64,000 nucleotides of DNA from Streptomyces sp. NBC_00258 (GTDB lineage Bacteria > Actinomycetota > Actinomycetes > Streptomycetales > Streptomycetaceae), in the NCBI RefSeq assembly GCF_036182465.1, contig NZ_CP108081.1:744001-808000 (forward strand), written 5' to 3'. Both the position numbers and the translations under genes were made by a program. Below are positions 35,422 to 44,509 of the stretch, piece by piece; within the stretch, counting starts at the first letter, position 1; every line of letters starts with the position of its first letter. A model generated the notes under the pieces. The model was not told where the DNA came from. It made no database searches and worked only from the letters and a program-made list of their open reading frames with translations.

Positions 35422-35889
35422 TCAGGCGGTCGGCCGCTGTGCGCGCAGGTGGACGCGCTCCTTCAGTTCCGCCTCGTCGACCAACTCCAGCATGGGCTTG
35501 CCGGGCGCGCACATCATCGTGACGACGAACTCGGTCCGCTCGTCGTCCAGAGCGTTGCCGTCCTGGTAATGGATGGCGTCGCCGCCGGGCTCCCAGAAGG
35601 TGCCGCCGGCCTCGATGACACGCTCCGGCTCCCCTTCCAGTTCGAAGCGGACGGCACCCTTGATGACGTAGCCGAACGCCGGGCCGGAGTGGCGGTGCGG
35701 CGGGGTACCGGGGTCGCCGGGCTCCCACTCGACGTGGATAGTCATGGCCGAGGCGCCCTCGGGAACGGTCACCGGTGAGGCGTCCTGGAGCATCTTCGCC
35801 GCCCGGGTCCAGCTGGGGCCGTCCTCGCCGCCCGTGCCGTGCCCGTGTCCGTGGTGGCCGTGCTGGGTGTGCTGTGAGTTCTCCGACAC
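35422..35889 (-). CDS. Cupin-domain protein with His-rich N-terminus
   Basis: A 155-residue cupin. The N-terminus is histidine-rich (HTQHGHHGHGHGTGG) and could bind metal. The cupin core follows with PGTPPHRHSGPAFGYVIKG near residue 60 and a second motif region GGTFWEPGGDAIHYQDGN near 95. The start is a GTG at 35889 behind GGAAGG. It is monocistronic with an exact ECF41-type promoter. The enzymatic role is unknown. Confidence 0.87.
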   Translation of the reverse strand: MSENSQHTQHGHHGHGHGTGGEDGPSWTRAAKMLQDASPVTVPEGASAMTIHVEWEPGDPGTPPHRHSGPAFGYVIKGAVRFELEGEPERVIEAGGTFWEPGGDAIHYQDGNALDDERTEFVVTMMCAPGKPMLELVDEAELKERVHLRAQRPTA

Positions 35890-35984
35890 TGGGTCGCACC
35901 TTCCGTGGTTGCACCGTGTCCGCGCGACACATCGTCCGCGCCTTCACGTGATCGTCGCGGTCGTGGCGACCGCTCGATGCTCCT

Positions 35985-36011
35985 GACCGGATCCCCCGGG
36001 AATCTGTGACA
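35985..36011 (-). promoter_or_regulatory. ECF41-type promoter for the His-rich cupin
   Basis: On the minus strand, TGTCACA (36011-36005), 16 bases, then GGTC (35988-35985). It forms a back-to-back pair with the plus-strand site at 36041. Confidence 0.82.
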
Positions 36012-36040
36012 CGTGGAGACGGTCGGCCGCACCGACACGG

Positions 36041-36067
36041 TGTCACAAGAACCGGCTCCGACCTGTC
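36041..36067 (+). promoter_or_regulatory. ECF41-type promoter (TGTC class) for the NmrA-PDH operon
   Basis: TGTCACA at 36041-36047, 16 bases, TGTC at 36064-36067. The NmrA start at 36167 lies 99 bases further. Confidence 0.7.
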
Positions 36068-36166
36068 TAGGTGTGGTGAGCACGGTGGCACGCGGACGCC
36101 CGCCGCCGCCGTCGCCGCCCATCGGACACCCGCCAGGGTCATCGGCCCCCGACGAAAGAGATCCAG

Positions 36167-36907
36167 ATGAGAGTCGCCGTTGTAGGTGCCACCGGTCTGA
36201 TCGGTTCCCGGACGGTCGCCAGGCTCCGCGACCACGGCGTGGAGGTCGTGCCGGTCTCGCGCGCGGACGCGGTCGACGTGAGCACCGGGCAGGGCCTGGA
36301 GCAGGCCCTGCGCGGCGCCGAGGTGGTCGTGGACGTCACCGACGCCCCCTCACGGGAACAGACGGTCAGTACGCGGTTCTTCACCGCCTCGACGGGCCAT
36401 CTCCTCAAGGCCACTGCCGCGGCGGGCGCCGAGCACTATGTGGCGCTGTCGGTGGTGGGCGCCGACCGCGTCGGCTCCGGCTACTTCCGCGCCAAGGCGG
36501 CGCAGGAGGACCTGGCGCGGCACGCCACCGTGCCCTGCACCCTGGTGCGCGCCACTGCGTTCCACGAGTCCGTCGAGGCGATCGCGACGGACGGCATCCG
36601 GCCCGACGGTGTGCACGTGCCGCCTCTGCTGGTGCGCCCGGTCTCGACGGACGACGTCGCCGTGGCGGTCGCCCATGCCGCTGTGGGACTGCCCCGCTTC
36701 GGGGTGCTCGAGGTCGCGGGACCGCAGGAGCTCCGGCTCGAGGAGGCCACCGGCGAGCTGCTGGCCGTCCTGGGCCGGACCGGGCCGGTGGTCGCCGACG
36801 CGCGGGCGCCCTTCTTCGGCGCGGTGGTCGGGGAGCGGACCCTGCTGCCTGGACCGGACGCCCATCTGGGCCACCACACCTTCACCGAGTGGCTCAAGAG
36901 CCGCTGA
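36167..36907 (+). CDS. NmrA-like NAD(P)-binding epimerase/reductase
   Basis: A 246-residue atypical SDR with an intact nucleotide motif, VAVVGATGLIGSRTVARL near residue 4. It also has HYVALSVVGADRVGSGYFRA near 90, VPCTLVRATAFHESVEAIA near 122 and a final HHTFTEWLKSR. It is closely related to the gene at 55139 and more distantly to the one at 9437. These are the epimerase companions typical of ECF41 loci, and the substrate is unknown. The ATG at 36167 begins at the conserved strand. It heads an operon with the pyruvate dehydrogenase E1 gene, 107 bases downstream. Confidence 0.88.
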   Translation: MRVAVVGATGLIGSRTVARLRDHGVEVVPVSRADAVDVSTGQGLEQALRGAEVVVDVTDAPSREQTVSTRFFTASTGHLLKATAAAGAEHYVALSVVGADRVGSGYFRAKAAQEDLARHATVPCTLVRATAFHESVEAIATDGIRPDGVHVPPLLVRPVSTDDVAVAVAHAAVGLPRFGVLEVAGPQELRLEEATGELLAVLGRTGPVVADARAPFFGAVVGERTLLPGPDAHLGHHTFTEWLKSR

Positions 36908-37014
36908 CCCCGGTAGGCGACGCCGCGCCGTCGCCCGCGCTTCCCGTCGGCCGCCGACCCCTGTGTCCGCGGTCGGCCCCACCCGTCCCAACGCCGTGCC
37001 AGGAAGGCTGCGCC

Positions 37015-39702
37015 ATGAACGATCCGTCCCGGCCCACTGAGACGCCCGCGATCAGTGAGCTCGACCAGCTACCCGACCGTGACCGGGAGGAGACCGCCGA
37101 GTGGCGGGCCTCTCTCGACGCCGTCGTGCGCAACGCCGGGCCGGAACGGGCGGCGTACCTGATGCGGCGCGTGCACGAATTCGCCGAGGCGTCCGGGACC
37201 CGGCTGCCCCCGCTGCTGTCCTCGGACTACATCAACACCGTCCCGGCCGCCGCGCAGCCCGAGTTCGGCGGTGACCTGGAGATGGAGTCCAGGATCACCG
37301 CGCTCAACCGGTGGAACGCCGCCGCGATGGTCACCCGAGGTTCACGCCTGGGGCTCGGCGGCCACATCTCCACCTACGCGTCGGCGGCCTGGCTCTACGA
37401 GATCGGGTTCAACCACTTCTTCCGGGGCAAGGACGGCGACGGATCCGGCGACCAGCTCTTCCTGCAGGGGCACGCCTCCCCCGGCATCTACGCACGGGTG
37501 TTCCTCGAAGGGCGCCTGAGCGCCGAGCAGTTGGACGGCTTCCGGCGGGAGGCGAGCGGTCACGGCCTGCCGTCCTACCCGCACCCCCGGCGGCTGCCGT
37601 GGCTGTGGGAGTTCCCGACGGTCTCCATGGGCCTCGGCCCGCTCGGCGCCGTCTACCAGGCCCGCTTCAACCGCTATCTGCACGCGCGCGGCATCAAGGA
37701 CACTTCCGCCTCACGGGTGTGGGCGTTCCTGGGCGACGGGGAGACGGACGAGCCGGAGTCGATGGCCGCCCTGACGCTCGCCTCCCGTGAGGGCCTGGAC
37801 AACCTCACGTTCGTCGTCAACTGCAACCTGCAGCGCCTGGACGGGCCGGTCCGCTCCAACTCGAAGATCGTCCAGGAGCTGGAGGCACGGTTCCGGGGCG
37901 CGGGCTGGAACGTGGTCAAGACGTTGTGGGGCGAGGCGTGGGACCCGCTGCTGGGGCAGGACACCACGGGTGACCTCGTGCGGCGGCTGGGTGAGGTGCC
38001 CGACGCGCAGCTGCAGACGCTGGCCGCGCGGGACGCCGCGTACATACGCAAGAACTTCTTCACCGGGGACGCCCTGTCCGCCCTCTCCGCATCCCTGAGC
38101 GACGCGCAGGTGGTGGAATTGTTCGAGAACTCCCGCGGCGGACACGAGCCGTTGAAGGTATACGCCGCCTACCGGGCCGCGGTGGAGCACCGGGGCGCGC
38201 CGACCGTGGTTCTCGCCCAGACGGTCAAGGGCCACACGCTGGGCTCGGCGTTCGAGTCGCGCAACGCCAACCACCAGATGAAGAAGCTCACGATGGCGCA
38301 GTTCCGTGAGCTGCGCGACGTACTGGAGCTGCCCATCCCCGACAGCGCGCTCGCCGGGGACCAGGTCCCGTTCTGGCATCCCGGCGAACACTCGCCCGAG
38401 GTGCGGTACCTGCGCGAGCGACGGGCCGCGTTGGGCGGCCCCCTCCCGCTGCGCCGGGTGACGGCCGCGCCGCTGCCGGAGCCGCCCGCCAAGCCCTTCG
38501 AGGCCCTGGAGAAGGGGTCCGGCCACCAGGAGATCGCCACCACGATGGCACTGGTCCGGCTGGTCAAGGACCTGATGCGGGACGAGCGGAGCGGCGCGCG
38601 CTGGGTACCGATCGTTCCCGACGAGGCCCGCACCTTCGGTATGGAGTCGATGTTCCCCACGGCCGGCATCTACTCGCCGCAGGGCCAGAACTACGACCCC
38701 GTCGACGCAGGCCAGCTCCTCCACTACAAGGAGAGCACCACCGGGCAGCTCCTCATCGAGGGCATCACCGAGGCCGGTTCCGTGGCCGAGTTCACCGCCG
38801 CGGCGACCTCGTACGCCACCCACGGCGAGCCGATGATCCCGTTCTACATCTTCTACGCGATGTTCGGATTCCAGCGCACCGGCGATCAGTTCTGGGCGCT
38901 CGGCGACCAGATGGGCCGTGGCTTCGTGGTCGGTGGCACCGCAGGGCGCACGACCATGACCGGCGAGGGTCTGCAGCACGGTGACGGCCATTCGCATCTG
39001 CTGGCCGCCACCAACCCGGCGGCGGTCAGTTACGACCCGGCCTTCGCCTACGAGATCGCGGTGATCGTCCGGGACGGCCTGCGCCGGATGTACGGCGAGC
39101 GGCCCGAGGACGTCTTCTACTACCTGACCGTGTACAACGAGCCGAAGCATCAGCCGGCCATGCCGGCGGTGCCGGGCATCGAGGAGGGCATCGTGCGGGG
39201 CGTCTACCGGTTCCGGCCCGCCGAACCCGGTGCCGCCGGGCCGCGGTTGCAACTGCTGTCCTCCGGTACGGCCGTCCACTGGGTCCTGCGGGCGCAGGAA
39301 CTCCTCGCCTCCGACTGGGGCGTGCACGCCGACGTGTGGTCGGTGACGTCCTGGACGGAGCTGCGCCGGGACGCGATGCGCGCCGACGACGCCAGGATGC
39401 GCGGCGAGGAGCGCACGCCGTTCGTCACCCGGGCGCTCGCGGGCGCGCCCGGTCCTGTACTGGCGGTCAGCGACTGGATGCGGCAGGTACCGGATCAGAT
39501 CAGCCAGTGGATCGAGCAGGACTACTACTCCCTGGGCACCGACGGCTTCGGTCTGTCCGACACGCGTGAGGACGTCCGCCGGTACTTCCGAGTGGACGCC
39601 GAGTCGATCGTCGTGACCGCGCTGGACCGGCTGGCCCGGGCCGGGCAGGTCCCCCCGGCGACCGTCGGACAGGCCCGCGAGCGCTACGGCCTCGACCGCT
39701 GA
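37015..39702 (+). CDS. aceE: Pyruvate dehydrogenase E1, homodimeric type
   Basis: An 895-residue AceE-type E1, which decarboxylates pyruvate with thiamine diphosphate and acetylates the lipoyl group of E2. N-terminal contacts include GGHISTYASAAWLYEIGFNH near residue 118. The thiamine diphosphate motif runs from WAFLGDGETDEPESMAALTL near 240 to NCNLQRLDGPVR. The transketolase-like C-terminal half is present with YIFYAMFGFQRTGDQFWALG and GEGLQHGDGHSHLLAATNP. Length is normal. The ATG at 37015 follows AGGAAGG. It is between an NmrA gene and an E2 gene, and no E3 gene is in the window. It is probably a second, condition-specific copy. Confidence 0.94.
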   Translation: MNDPSRPTETPAISELDQLPDRDREETAEWRASLDAVVRNAGPERAAYLMRRVHEFAEASGTRLPPLLSSDYINTVPAAAQPEFGGDLEMESRITALNRWNAAAMVTRGSRLGLGGHISTYASAAWLYEIGFNHFFRGKDGDGSGDQLFLQGHASPGIYARVFLEGRLSAEQLDGFRREASGHGLPSYPHPRRLPWLWEFPTVSMGLGPLGAVYQARFNRYLHARGIKDTSASRVWAFLGDGETDEPESMAALTLASREGLDNLTFVVNCNLQRLDGPVRSNSKIVQELEARFRGAGWNVVKTLWGEAWDPLLGQDTTGDLVRRLGEVPDAQLQTLAARDAAYIRKNFFTGDALSALSASLSDAQVVELFENSRGGHEPLKVYAAYRAAVEHRGAPTVVLAQTVKGHTLGSAFESRNANHQMKKLTMAQFRELRDVLELPIPDSALAGDQVPFWHPGEHSPEVRYLRERRAALGGPLPLRRVTAAPLPEPPAKPFEALEKGSGHQEIATTMALVRLVKDLMRDERSGARWVPIVPDEARTFGMESMFPTAGIYSPQGQNYDPVDAGQLLHYKESTTGQLLIEGITEAGSVAEFTAAATSYATHGEPMIPFYIFYAMFGFQRTGDQFWALGDQMGRGFVVGGTAGRTTMTGEGLQHGDGHSHLLAATNPAAVSYDPAFAYEIAVIVRDGLRRMYGERPEDVFYYLTVYNEPKHQPAMPAVPGIEEGIVRGVYRFRPAEPGAAGPRLQLLSSGTAVHWVLRAQELLASDWGVHADVWSVTSWTELRRDAMRADDARMRGEERTPFVTRALAGAPGPVLAVSDWMRQVPDQISQWIEQDYYSLGTDGFGLSDTREDVRRYFRVDAESIVVTALDRLARAGQVPPATVGQARERYGLDR

Positions 39703-39800
39703 GCGACGCCGGACGCGACCGGCCCCGCACACACACCACGAACGACAGATCCGGCGGGCCGTCGCGTCGCGCCCGCCGATGTTGAGGAGTTGACGACACC

Positions 39801-40964
39801 ATGACGGTTTCCGTGACCCTGCCCGCCCTCGGCGAGTCCGTCACCGAAGGCACCGTGACCCGTTGGCTGAAGCAGGTCGGCGAGCGCGTCGAGGCCGACG
39901 AACCCTTGCTGGAGGTCTCCACCGACAAGGTCGACACCGAGATCCCCTCCCCGGCGGGCGGTGTTCTTCTGGAGATCACCGTGGCGGAGGACGAGACCGT
40001 CGAGGTCGGCGCCGCCCTCGGCGTCATCGGCACGCCGGTCGAGGCCCCGACTGACCCGGCCCGCACGCCGGTCGCACCGTCGACCCCCCGGGCCGAGCCC
40101 GCCTCTGCGACCCCGGTTCCGACTCCGGCCCCGACACCGTCGCCGACTCCTATCCCCTCGCCCGTGCCGGCGGCCGCAGTTCCTGCCGCACCGCCGGTTG
40201 TCGCCCCGGCCGCCGGCACCGAAGCCTCCTCACTGCGCGGCCGTACGGTGCCGATGACCCGCATACGCACAGCCATCGGGAACAACCTGAAGAAGGCGCT
40301 GCAGGAGCAGGCGCAGCTGACCACCACGGTGGAGGCCGACGTCACGCGGCTCATGCGGCTGCGCGGCCGGGCGAAGGACGGCTTCCTCGCCCGCGAGGGG
40401 CTCAAGCTGTCGCCGCTGCCCTTCTTCATCAAGGCCGCCGCCCAGGCGTTGAGGGCGCACCCGGTCGTCAACGCCAGGATCGACGAGGCCGCGGGGACCA
40501 TCACCTACTTCGACACCGAGAACATCGGCATCGCGGTCGACACGGAGGACGGCCTGATGACCCCGGTCGTCAAGGCGGCCGGGGACCTGACGGTCGCCGG
40601 GCTCGCCCGGGCCGTCCACGACCTGGCCGGCCGGGCCCGCGGCGGGCACCTCACTCCCGACGACGTGACGGGAGCGACGTTCACCATCTCCAACACCGGT
40701 TCGCGCGGCGCGCTGTTCGACACCGTCATCGTGCCGCCGAAGGAGGCCGCGATCCTGGGCGTGGGCGCGACGGTCAGGCGGCCGGCGGTCGTCCGCGACG
40801 GCGACGACGAGGTCATCGGCATCCGGGACTTGGTGCACCTGTCGTTGTCGTACGACCACCGGCTGGTGGACGGGGCGGACGCGGCCCGCTACCTGACCTC
40901 GGTCAAGGCGATCCTGGAGGCCGCGGCGTTCGAGGACGACCTGTACGCCGACACCATGGCGTAG
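39801..40964 (+). CDS. Dihydrolipoamide acyltransferase (E2), no recognisable subunit-binding domain
   Basis: A 387-residue E2 of a 2-oxo acid dehydrogenase complex. One lipoyl domain occupies about residues 1-78, with the lipoylated Lys in EVSTDKVDTEIPSPAGG. A Pro/Ala/Thr-rich linker of about 65 residues follows. The catalytic domain begins at VPMTRIRTAIGNNLKKAL and ends with the His-Asp motif SYDHRLVDGADAARYL. I find no peripheral subunit-binding domain in the linker, which normally holds E1 or E3. GAGGAG precedes the ATG at a distance of about 12 bases. It follows the E1 gene by 98 bases and is presumably its partner. Confidence 0.9.
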   Translation: MTVSVTLPALGESVTEGTVTRWLKQVGERVEADEPLLEVSTDKVDTEIPSPAGGVLLEITVAEDETVEVGAALGVIGTPVEAPTDPARTPVAPSTPRAEPASATPVPTPAPTPSPTPIPSPVPAAAVPAAPPVVAPAAGTEASSLRGRTVPMTRIRTAIGNNLKKALQEQAQLTTTVEADVTRLMRLRGRAKDGFLAREGLKLSPLPFFIKAAAQALRAHPVVNARIDEAAGTITYFDTENIGIAVDTEDGLMTPVVKAAGDLTVAGLARAVHDLAGRARGGHLTPDDVTGATFTISNTGSRGALFDTVIVPPKEAAILGVGATVRRPAVVRDGDDEVIGIRDLVHLSLSYDHRLVDGADAARYLTSVKAILEAAAFEDDLYADTMA

Positions 40965-40972
40965 GAGAAGGA

Positions 40973-41004
40973 GCGCCGGTGCGGCCCTCCCGCCGCACCG
41001 GCGC
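40973..41004. terminator. Terminator between E2 and GNAT genes
   Basis: Perfect 12-base arms (40973-40984 and 40993-41004) form a hairpin in the 52-base convergent gap. Confidence 0.75.
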
Positions 41005-41016
41005 AGGCATGTGGTG

Positions 41017-41553
41017 TCATCCGCCTTTGCCGCCCTGCGGACACCGGCCACAAAACCGTGGCCGGCTCGCGCGCTCCGTGCGGAGGACGGCGAGGTCCCG
41101 TGCCCGCACCCAGGCGGTGACGGTGTCGCCTTCCTGCGTGCGGTGCACGGGAACGTCCGCGTGGCGCAGGATGGCATCGATCCGTCCGTCCCCTGCCAGG
41201 AAGAGACCGTAGAGGCTCTCCCAGCCGCCGCTGAGCGCGTGCCGCGCCAGACGTCGCAGGAGACGGGTTCCGAGTCCGCGGCCCTGCCAGGAGTCCTCGA
41301 CCAACAGCGCGGCCTCCACGGCCGAGTGATCCGGCATCAGATGTCCGACGGCGACGAAGCGTCCGGTGACGTCCAGCACGGCCAGGTGGACCGAACCGGG
41401 ACGGGTCAGCAGAGTGGGCAGGTAGGTGCGGGGGTCGGGCATCGCCCGGTGGTAGCGGCTCCACAGGGTCTGCGGTGAGCAGCGGCGGTGCAGCGCCACG
41501 GTTCGGGCAAGGTCGGCGGGGCCTATCGGTGTGATCCGCGGTTCGCGGCGCAT
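41017..41553 (-). CDS. GNAT-family N-acetyltransferase
   Basis: A 178-residue acetyltransferase. The acetyl-CoA motif is AALLVEDSWQGRGLGTRLLRR-like near residue 90 (QGRGLG). An N-terminal ARTVALHRRCSPQTLWSRYH segment matches GNAT proteins fused to acyl-CoA synthetases, which acetylate lysines on metabolic enzymes. Here it stands alone, so regulation of a neighbouring enzyme by acetylation is possible but unproven. I use the ATG at 41553 because AAGGA lies seven bases upstream; another ATG at 41571 lacks one. It has a promoter with a one-base change at 41635-41661. Confidence 0.86.
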   Translation of the reverse strand: MRREPRITPIGPADLARTVALHRRCSPQTLWSRYHRAMPDPRTYLPTLLTRPGSVHLAVLDVTGRFVAVGHLMPDHSAVEAALLVEDSWQGRGLGTRLLRRLARHALSGGWESLYGLFLAGDGRIDAILRHADVPVHRTQEGDTVTAWVRARDLAVLRTERASRPRFCGRCPQGGKGG

Positions 41554-41634
41554 GAGCTTGTCCTTGCACATCCGGGGCCGGTGCGGGAGGTGGCCCGCCG
41601 CAGCGTCGGCCGGTTGAGCGGGTCGCGGACACCT

Positions 41635-41661
41635 GACCGGCCGCACCGGCCGGGTGTGACT
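41635..41661 (-). promoter_or_regulatory. ECF41-type promoter (variant) for the GNAT gene
   Basis: On the minus strand, AGTCACA (41661-41655), 16 bases, then GGTC (41638-41635). The first base differs from consensus. It lies in the gap before the GNAT start at 41553. Confidence 0.65.
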
Positions 41662-41726
41662 CGCGACGAGCCGTGCGGACGGGCTCGCGGCAGCGCGCCC
41701 GTCCGCACAGGACCCGTCTTGCGGTG

Positions 41727-42569
41727 TCAGCGCACCGAGTGAGCGGCGTCCTCGATGACCTCGGTGACCTTTCCGGGCTTCGAGACGCTCACCGCGTGGG
41801 AGGCCCGTACCTTCGAGGTGTGGGCGTGGGCCCGCTGGGCCATGAACTCCTGGGCTGCGGGCGGGATGTTGAGGTCCTGTGTGGCGACCAGGACCCATGA
41901 GGGGATGGTCTTCCAGGCCGGCTCGGCCGCGCTCTCGGCCAGGGCGGCGTCGGTGATCGGCCGCTGCGTGACGGCCATCAGGTCGGTCTTGTCACGAGGC
42001 ACGTCCGCCGCGAACTGGTGGCGGAACTTGTCGTTGTGGATGTAGAGGTCGTTGGCCTGGGAGCCGTCGGCGTTCGTGGTCGGTACCGGCCGCAGCGCGT
42101 CGCCGAGCGTGCTGCCGGGGAACTTCCCCGACAGGTCGGCCGCGCTCTCGCCTTTGTCCGGGAGGAAGGCCGCGAGATAGACCAGCGCCTTGACGTTCTC
42201 GTTGCCGGTGGCCGCGTTGCTGATCACCGAGCCACCGTAGGAGTGCCCGGCCAGGACGATGGGCCCGTCGATGCCGGCCAGGACATCCTTGAGGTAGGTG
42301 GAATCGCCGCTCAGGGAGCGCAGCGGATTGGCGACGGCGACCACCGGGTACCGGTCGTGCCGCAGCTTGCGGATGACGTCGTTCCAACTCGTGGAGTCGG
42401 CGAACGCGCCGTGGACCAGGACGACGGTGGGCTTGGGTGCCTCGGTGGCGGCGCCCTTGTCGGCGGCGGCCGGGCCGGTCGTGGTGACGAGCAGCCCGGC
42501 GAAGATGCTCGCGGTGGCGAGGGCTGTGAGAGCGGTGCGGGCCCGGCTGGTGCGGGCGGTTCGGTCCAT
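41727..42569 (-). CDS. Secreted alpha/beta hydrolase
   Basis: A 280-residue alpha/beta hydrolase with an N-terminal signal peptide: a charged n-region, hydrophobic ALTALATASIFAGLLV, and a likely cleavage site after GPAAA near residue 36. The catalytic core matches the gene at 29602, with VVLVHGAFADSTSWN, nucleophile Ser in LAGHSYGGSVISNAA and the His in VRASHAVSVSKPG. It is probably an extracytoplasmic esterase, an exported duplicate of the cytoplasmic enzyme. It lies 159 bases after the cytochrome b gene on the same strand and may share its transcript. No separate ECF41-type site is seen. Confidence 0.9.
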   Translation of the reverse strand: MDRTARTSRARTALTALATASIFAGLLVTTTGPAAADKGAATEAPKPTVVLVHGAFADSTSWNDVIRKLRHDRYPVVAVANPLRSLSGDSTYLKDVLAGIDGPIVLAGHSYGGSVISNAATGNENVKALVYLAAFLPDKGESAADLSGKFPGSTLGDALRPVPTTNADGSQANDLYIHNDKFRHQFAADVPRDKTDLMAVTQRPITDAALAESAAEPAWKTIPSWVLVATQDLNIPPAAQEFMAQRAHAHTSKVRASHAVSVSKPGKVTEVIEDAAHSVR

Positions 42570-42728
42570 GTCGATTGCCTTTCGGACGGGATCGGTGATC
42601 GGTGCCCGCGTCTCCCGGACGGGAGGCGGGTGTTGGTGCCGACGGCCGGTAAGAGCTGAGTGACCGTCTGCCGGGGTGCTGGGGAGGCCGCTTCGGCCGC
42701 GAGGACGGCGCTGGTGCCGCCGCGCGGC

Positions 42729-44348
42729 TCAGGGCCGATGCCGCCCGGTGAGCTCCTTGTGCTCGGTCGGCGAGGGTTTGGGGATCTGGGCGCCCGGGCC
42801 GTAGAAGGCACGGCTGAGCGCGACGCGCAGGCGCCGGGTGCGGGCGGGCGCGGAGCCGTCGGGGTCCCGGTCGGGCCCGCCCTCCAGGGGTCGGTACTGC
42901 TCGTGGGCGGTGAGGGTGTGCAACCGCGCCTGGTCGAGGGGCTCGTGGACCTCGACGTACTCGCCGTGCGGCAGTCGTTTGATGACGCCGGTCTCGCGTC
43001 CGTGCAGCACTTCGTCGCGGTCGCGGCGCTGCAGGGCCAGGGCGAGGCGCTTGGTGATCACAAAGGCCAGGACCGGGACGACGAACAGGCCGACGCGCAC
43101 GGTCCACGTCACTGAGTTGACGGAGAGGTGCAGCCTGGTGGCTAGCACGTCGTTGGCGGCGCCGATGAGCGCCACCGCGTAGACGCTGAGCCAGGCCACC
43201 CCCAGGGCGGTCCGCACGGGGCGGTTGCGGGGGCGGTCCAGCAGATGGTGGTCACGGTCGTCGTCCGTAACCCAGGCTTCCAGGAAGGGGTAGGCGCCCA
43301 TCGCCAGGAAGAGCAGCATCCCGCCCAGCAGGGGCAGGAGGTTGTCCAGGGCCAGGGTGTGGCCCCACAGGTCGATCTCCCAGCCGGGCATGACGCGCAG
43401 CAGGCCGTCCGCGACGCCCATGTACCAGTCCGGCTGGGATCCGGCGGAGACCTGGTCGGGGCGGAAGGGGCCGTATTCCCACACGGGGTTGATCTGGGCC
43501 ACGGCGGCCATGAAGAAGATCACGCCGGACACGAAGCAGAAGTAGCCAGCAGACTTGACGGCATGAACCTTGAACGGAAGGCCGCCGACGTTGTTCTCGG
43601 TCCGGCCCGGCCCGGCGTACTGCGTGTGCCGGTGGCGTACGGCAAGAGCCGCATGGCCGACCAGCAGGGCGATCATCAGCGCAGGGATGACCAGCGTGTG
43701 CAGGGTGTTGAAGCGGGCGATCAGGTCCTCGCCGGGGAACTCGCCGCCGAAGAGGAAGAACGACAGGTAGGTCCCGACGACCGGGATCGACAGCAGAGTG
43801 CCGTTGACCACCTGCAGGCCGGTTCCGGACAGCAGGTCGTCGGGCAGGTCATAGCCGGTCAGGCCCGCGAACATGGCCAGGACGAGCAACAAGAACCCCA
43901 GCACCCAGTTCAGCTCACGCGGCTTGCGGAACGCGCCGGTGAAGAAGACCCGCAGCAGGTGCACGACCACCGCGGCGACGAAGACCAGTGCCGCCCAGTG
44001 GTGAGCCTGGCGGACGAGCAGACCGCCGCGGACGTCGAAGGAGATGTGCAGGGTCGAGTCGAAGGCCTGGGACACCAACTGCCCCCGCAACGGCGCGTAC
44101 CGGCCGTCGTAGACCGCGAGGTCGGCGGAAGGGTGGAAGTAGAGGCTGAGGTAGACACCCGTGATCAGCAGGATGACGAGACTGTAGAGCGCGATCTCGC
44201 CGAGCAGGAACGACCAGTGGTCCGGGAAGACCAGGCGGCGCGCGGAGCGAGTCAGCCCCCGCAGGCCCGTCCGGCTGTCCACCCACGTGGCGAGTCTCTC
44301 TCCGCCGCGCCCCCGCTCCGGCTCGGCCAGCCGGCTGTCGTTGCCCAT
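42729..44348 (-). CDS. qcrB: Orphan cytochrome b (QcrB-like)
   Basis: A 539-residue cytochrome b of the actinobacterial bcc type. Heme-ligand regions are VRQAHHWAALVFVAAVVVH near residue 110 and NTLHTLVIPALMIALLVGHA near 215. The quinol-site motif is PDWYMGVADGLLRVMPG near 290. About nine membrane segments are followed by a long charged cytoplasmic tail. The usual qcrA (Rieske) and qcrC (cytochrome c) genes are absent, so this is a stand-alone copy. I start at the ATG 44348, which follows GGTGACGAG. An in-frame ATG at 44486 would add 46 residues including CPLC and another Cys, but lacks a ribosome site. It has an exact ECF41-type promoter. Confidence 0.9.
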   Translation of the reverse strand: MGNDSRLAEPERGRGGERLATWVDSRTGLRGLTRSARRLVFPDHWSFLLGEIALYSLVILLITGVYLSLYFHPSADLAVYDGRYAPLRGQLVSQAFDSTLHISFDVRGGLLVRQAHHWAALVFVAAVVVHLLRVFFTGAFRKPRELNWVLGFLLLVLAMFAGLTGYDLPDDLLSGTGLQVVNGTLLSIPVVGTYLSFFLFGGEFPGEDLIARFNTLHTLVIPALMIALLVGHAALAVRHRHTQYAGPGRTENNVGGLPFKVHAVKSAGYFCFVSGVIFFMAAVAQINPVWEYGPFRPDQVSAGSQPDWYMGVADGLLRVMPGWEIDLWGHTLALDNLLPLLGGMLLFLAMGAYPFLEAWVTDDDRDHHLLDRPRNRPVRTALGVAWLSVYAVALIGAANDVLATRLHLSVNSVTWTVRVGLFVVPVLAFVITKRLALALQRRDRDEVLHGRETGVIKRLPHGEYVEVHEPLDQARLHTLTAHEQYRPLEGGPDRDPDGSAPARTRRLRVALSRAFYGPGAQIPKPSPTEHKELTGRHRP

Positions 44349-44450
44349 CTCGTCACCATTCGTTTCTGCGTCGCACTCCGGGGCTCGCCGTCTCTGGTCC
44401 CGCATCGGGTCAGCGCACAGCGGGCACGACGGAGCCGATTCGTCCAGAAC

Positions 44451-44477
44451 TGCACTGCCTGCACTGACTGCACTGTT
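44451..44477. repeat. Three 9-base tandem repeats
   Basis: TGCACTGCC, TGCACTGAC and TGCACTGTT lie end to end at 44451-44477, in the leader between the promoter and the chosen start of the cytochrome b gene. In the longer reading of that gene they would encode an NSA-VSA-GSA repeat. Confidence 0.55.
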
Positions 44478-44509
44478 CAGGTGCATTCATGAACTGCTGT
44501 CCCAGTCAC

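Noticed and set aside
32969..36235. Minus-strand open frame of over 1000 codons
   Set aside because: It spans several well-supported plus-strand genes and both cupins, has no family-like segments, and is a composition artefact.
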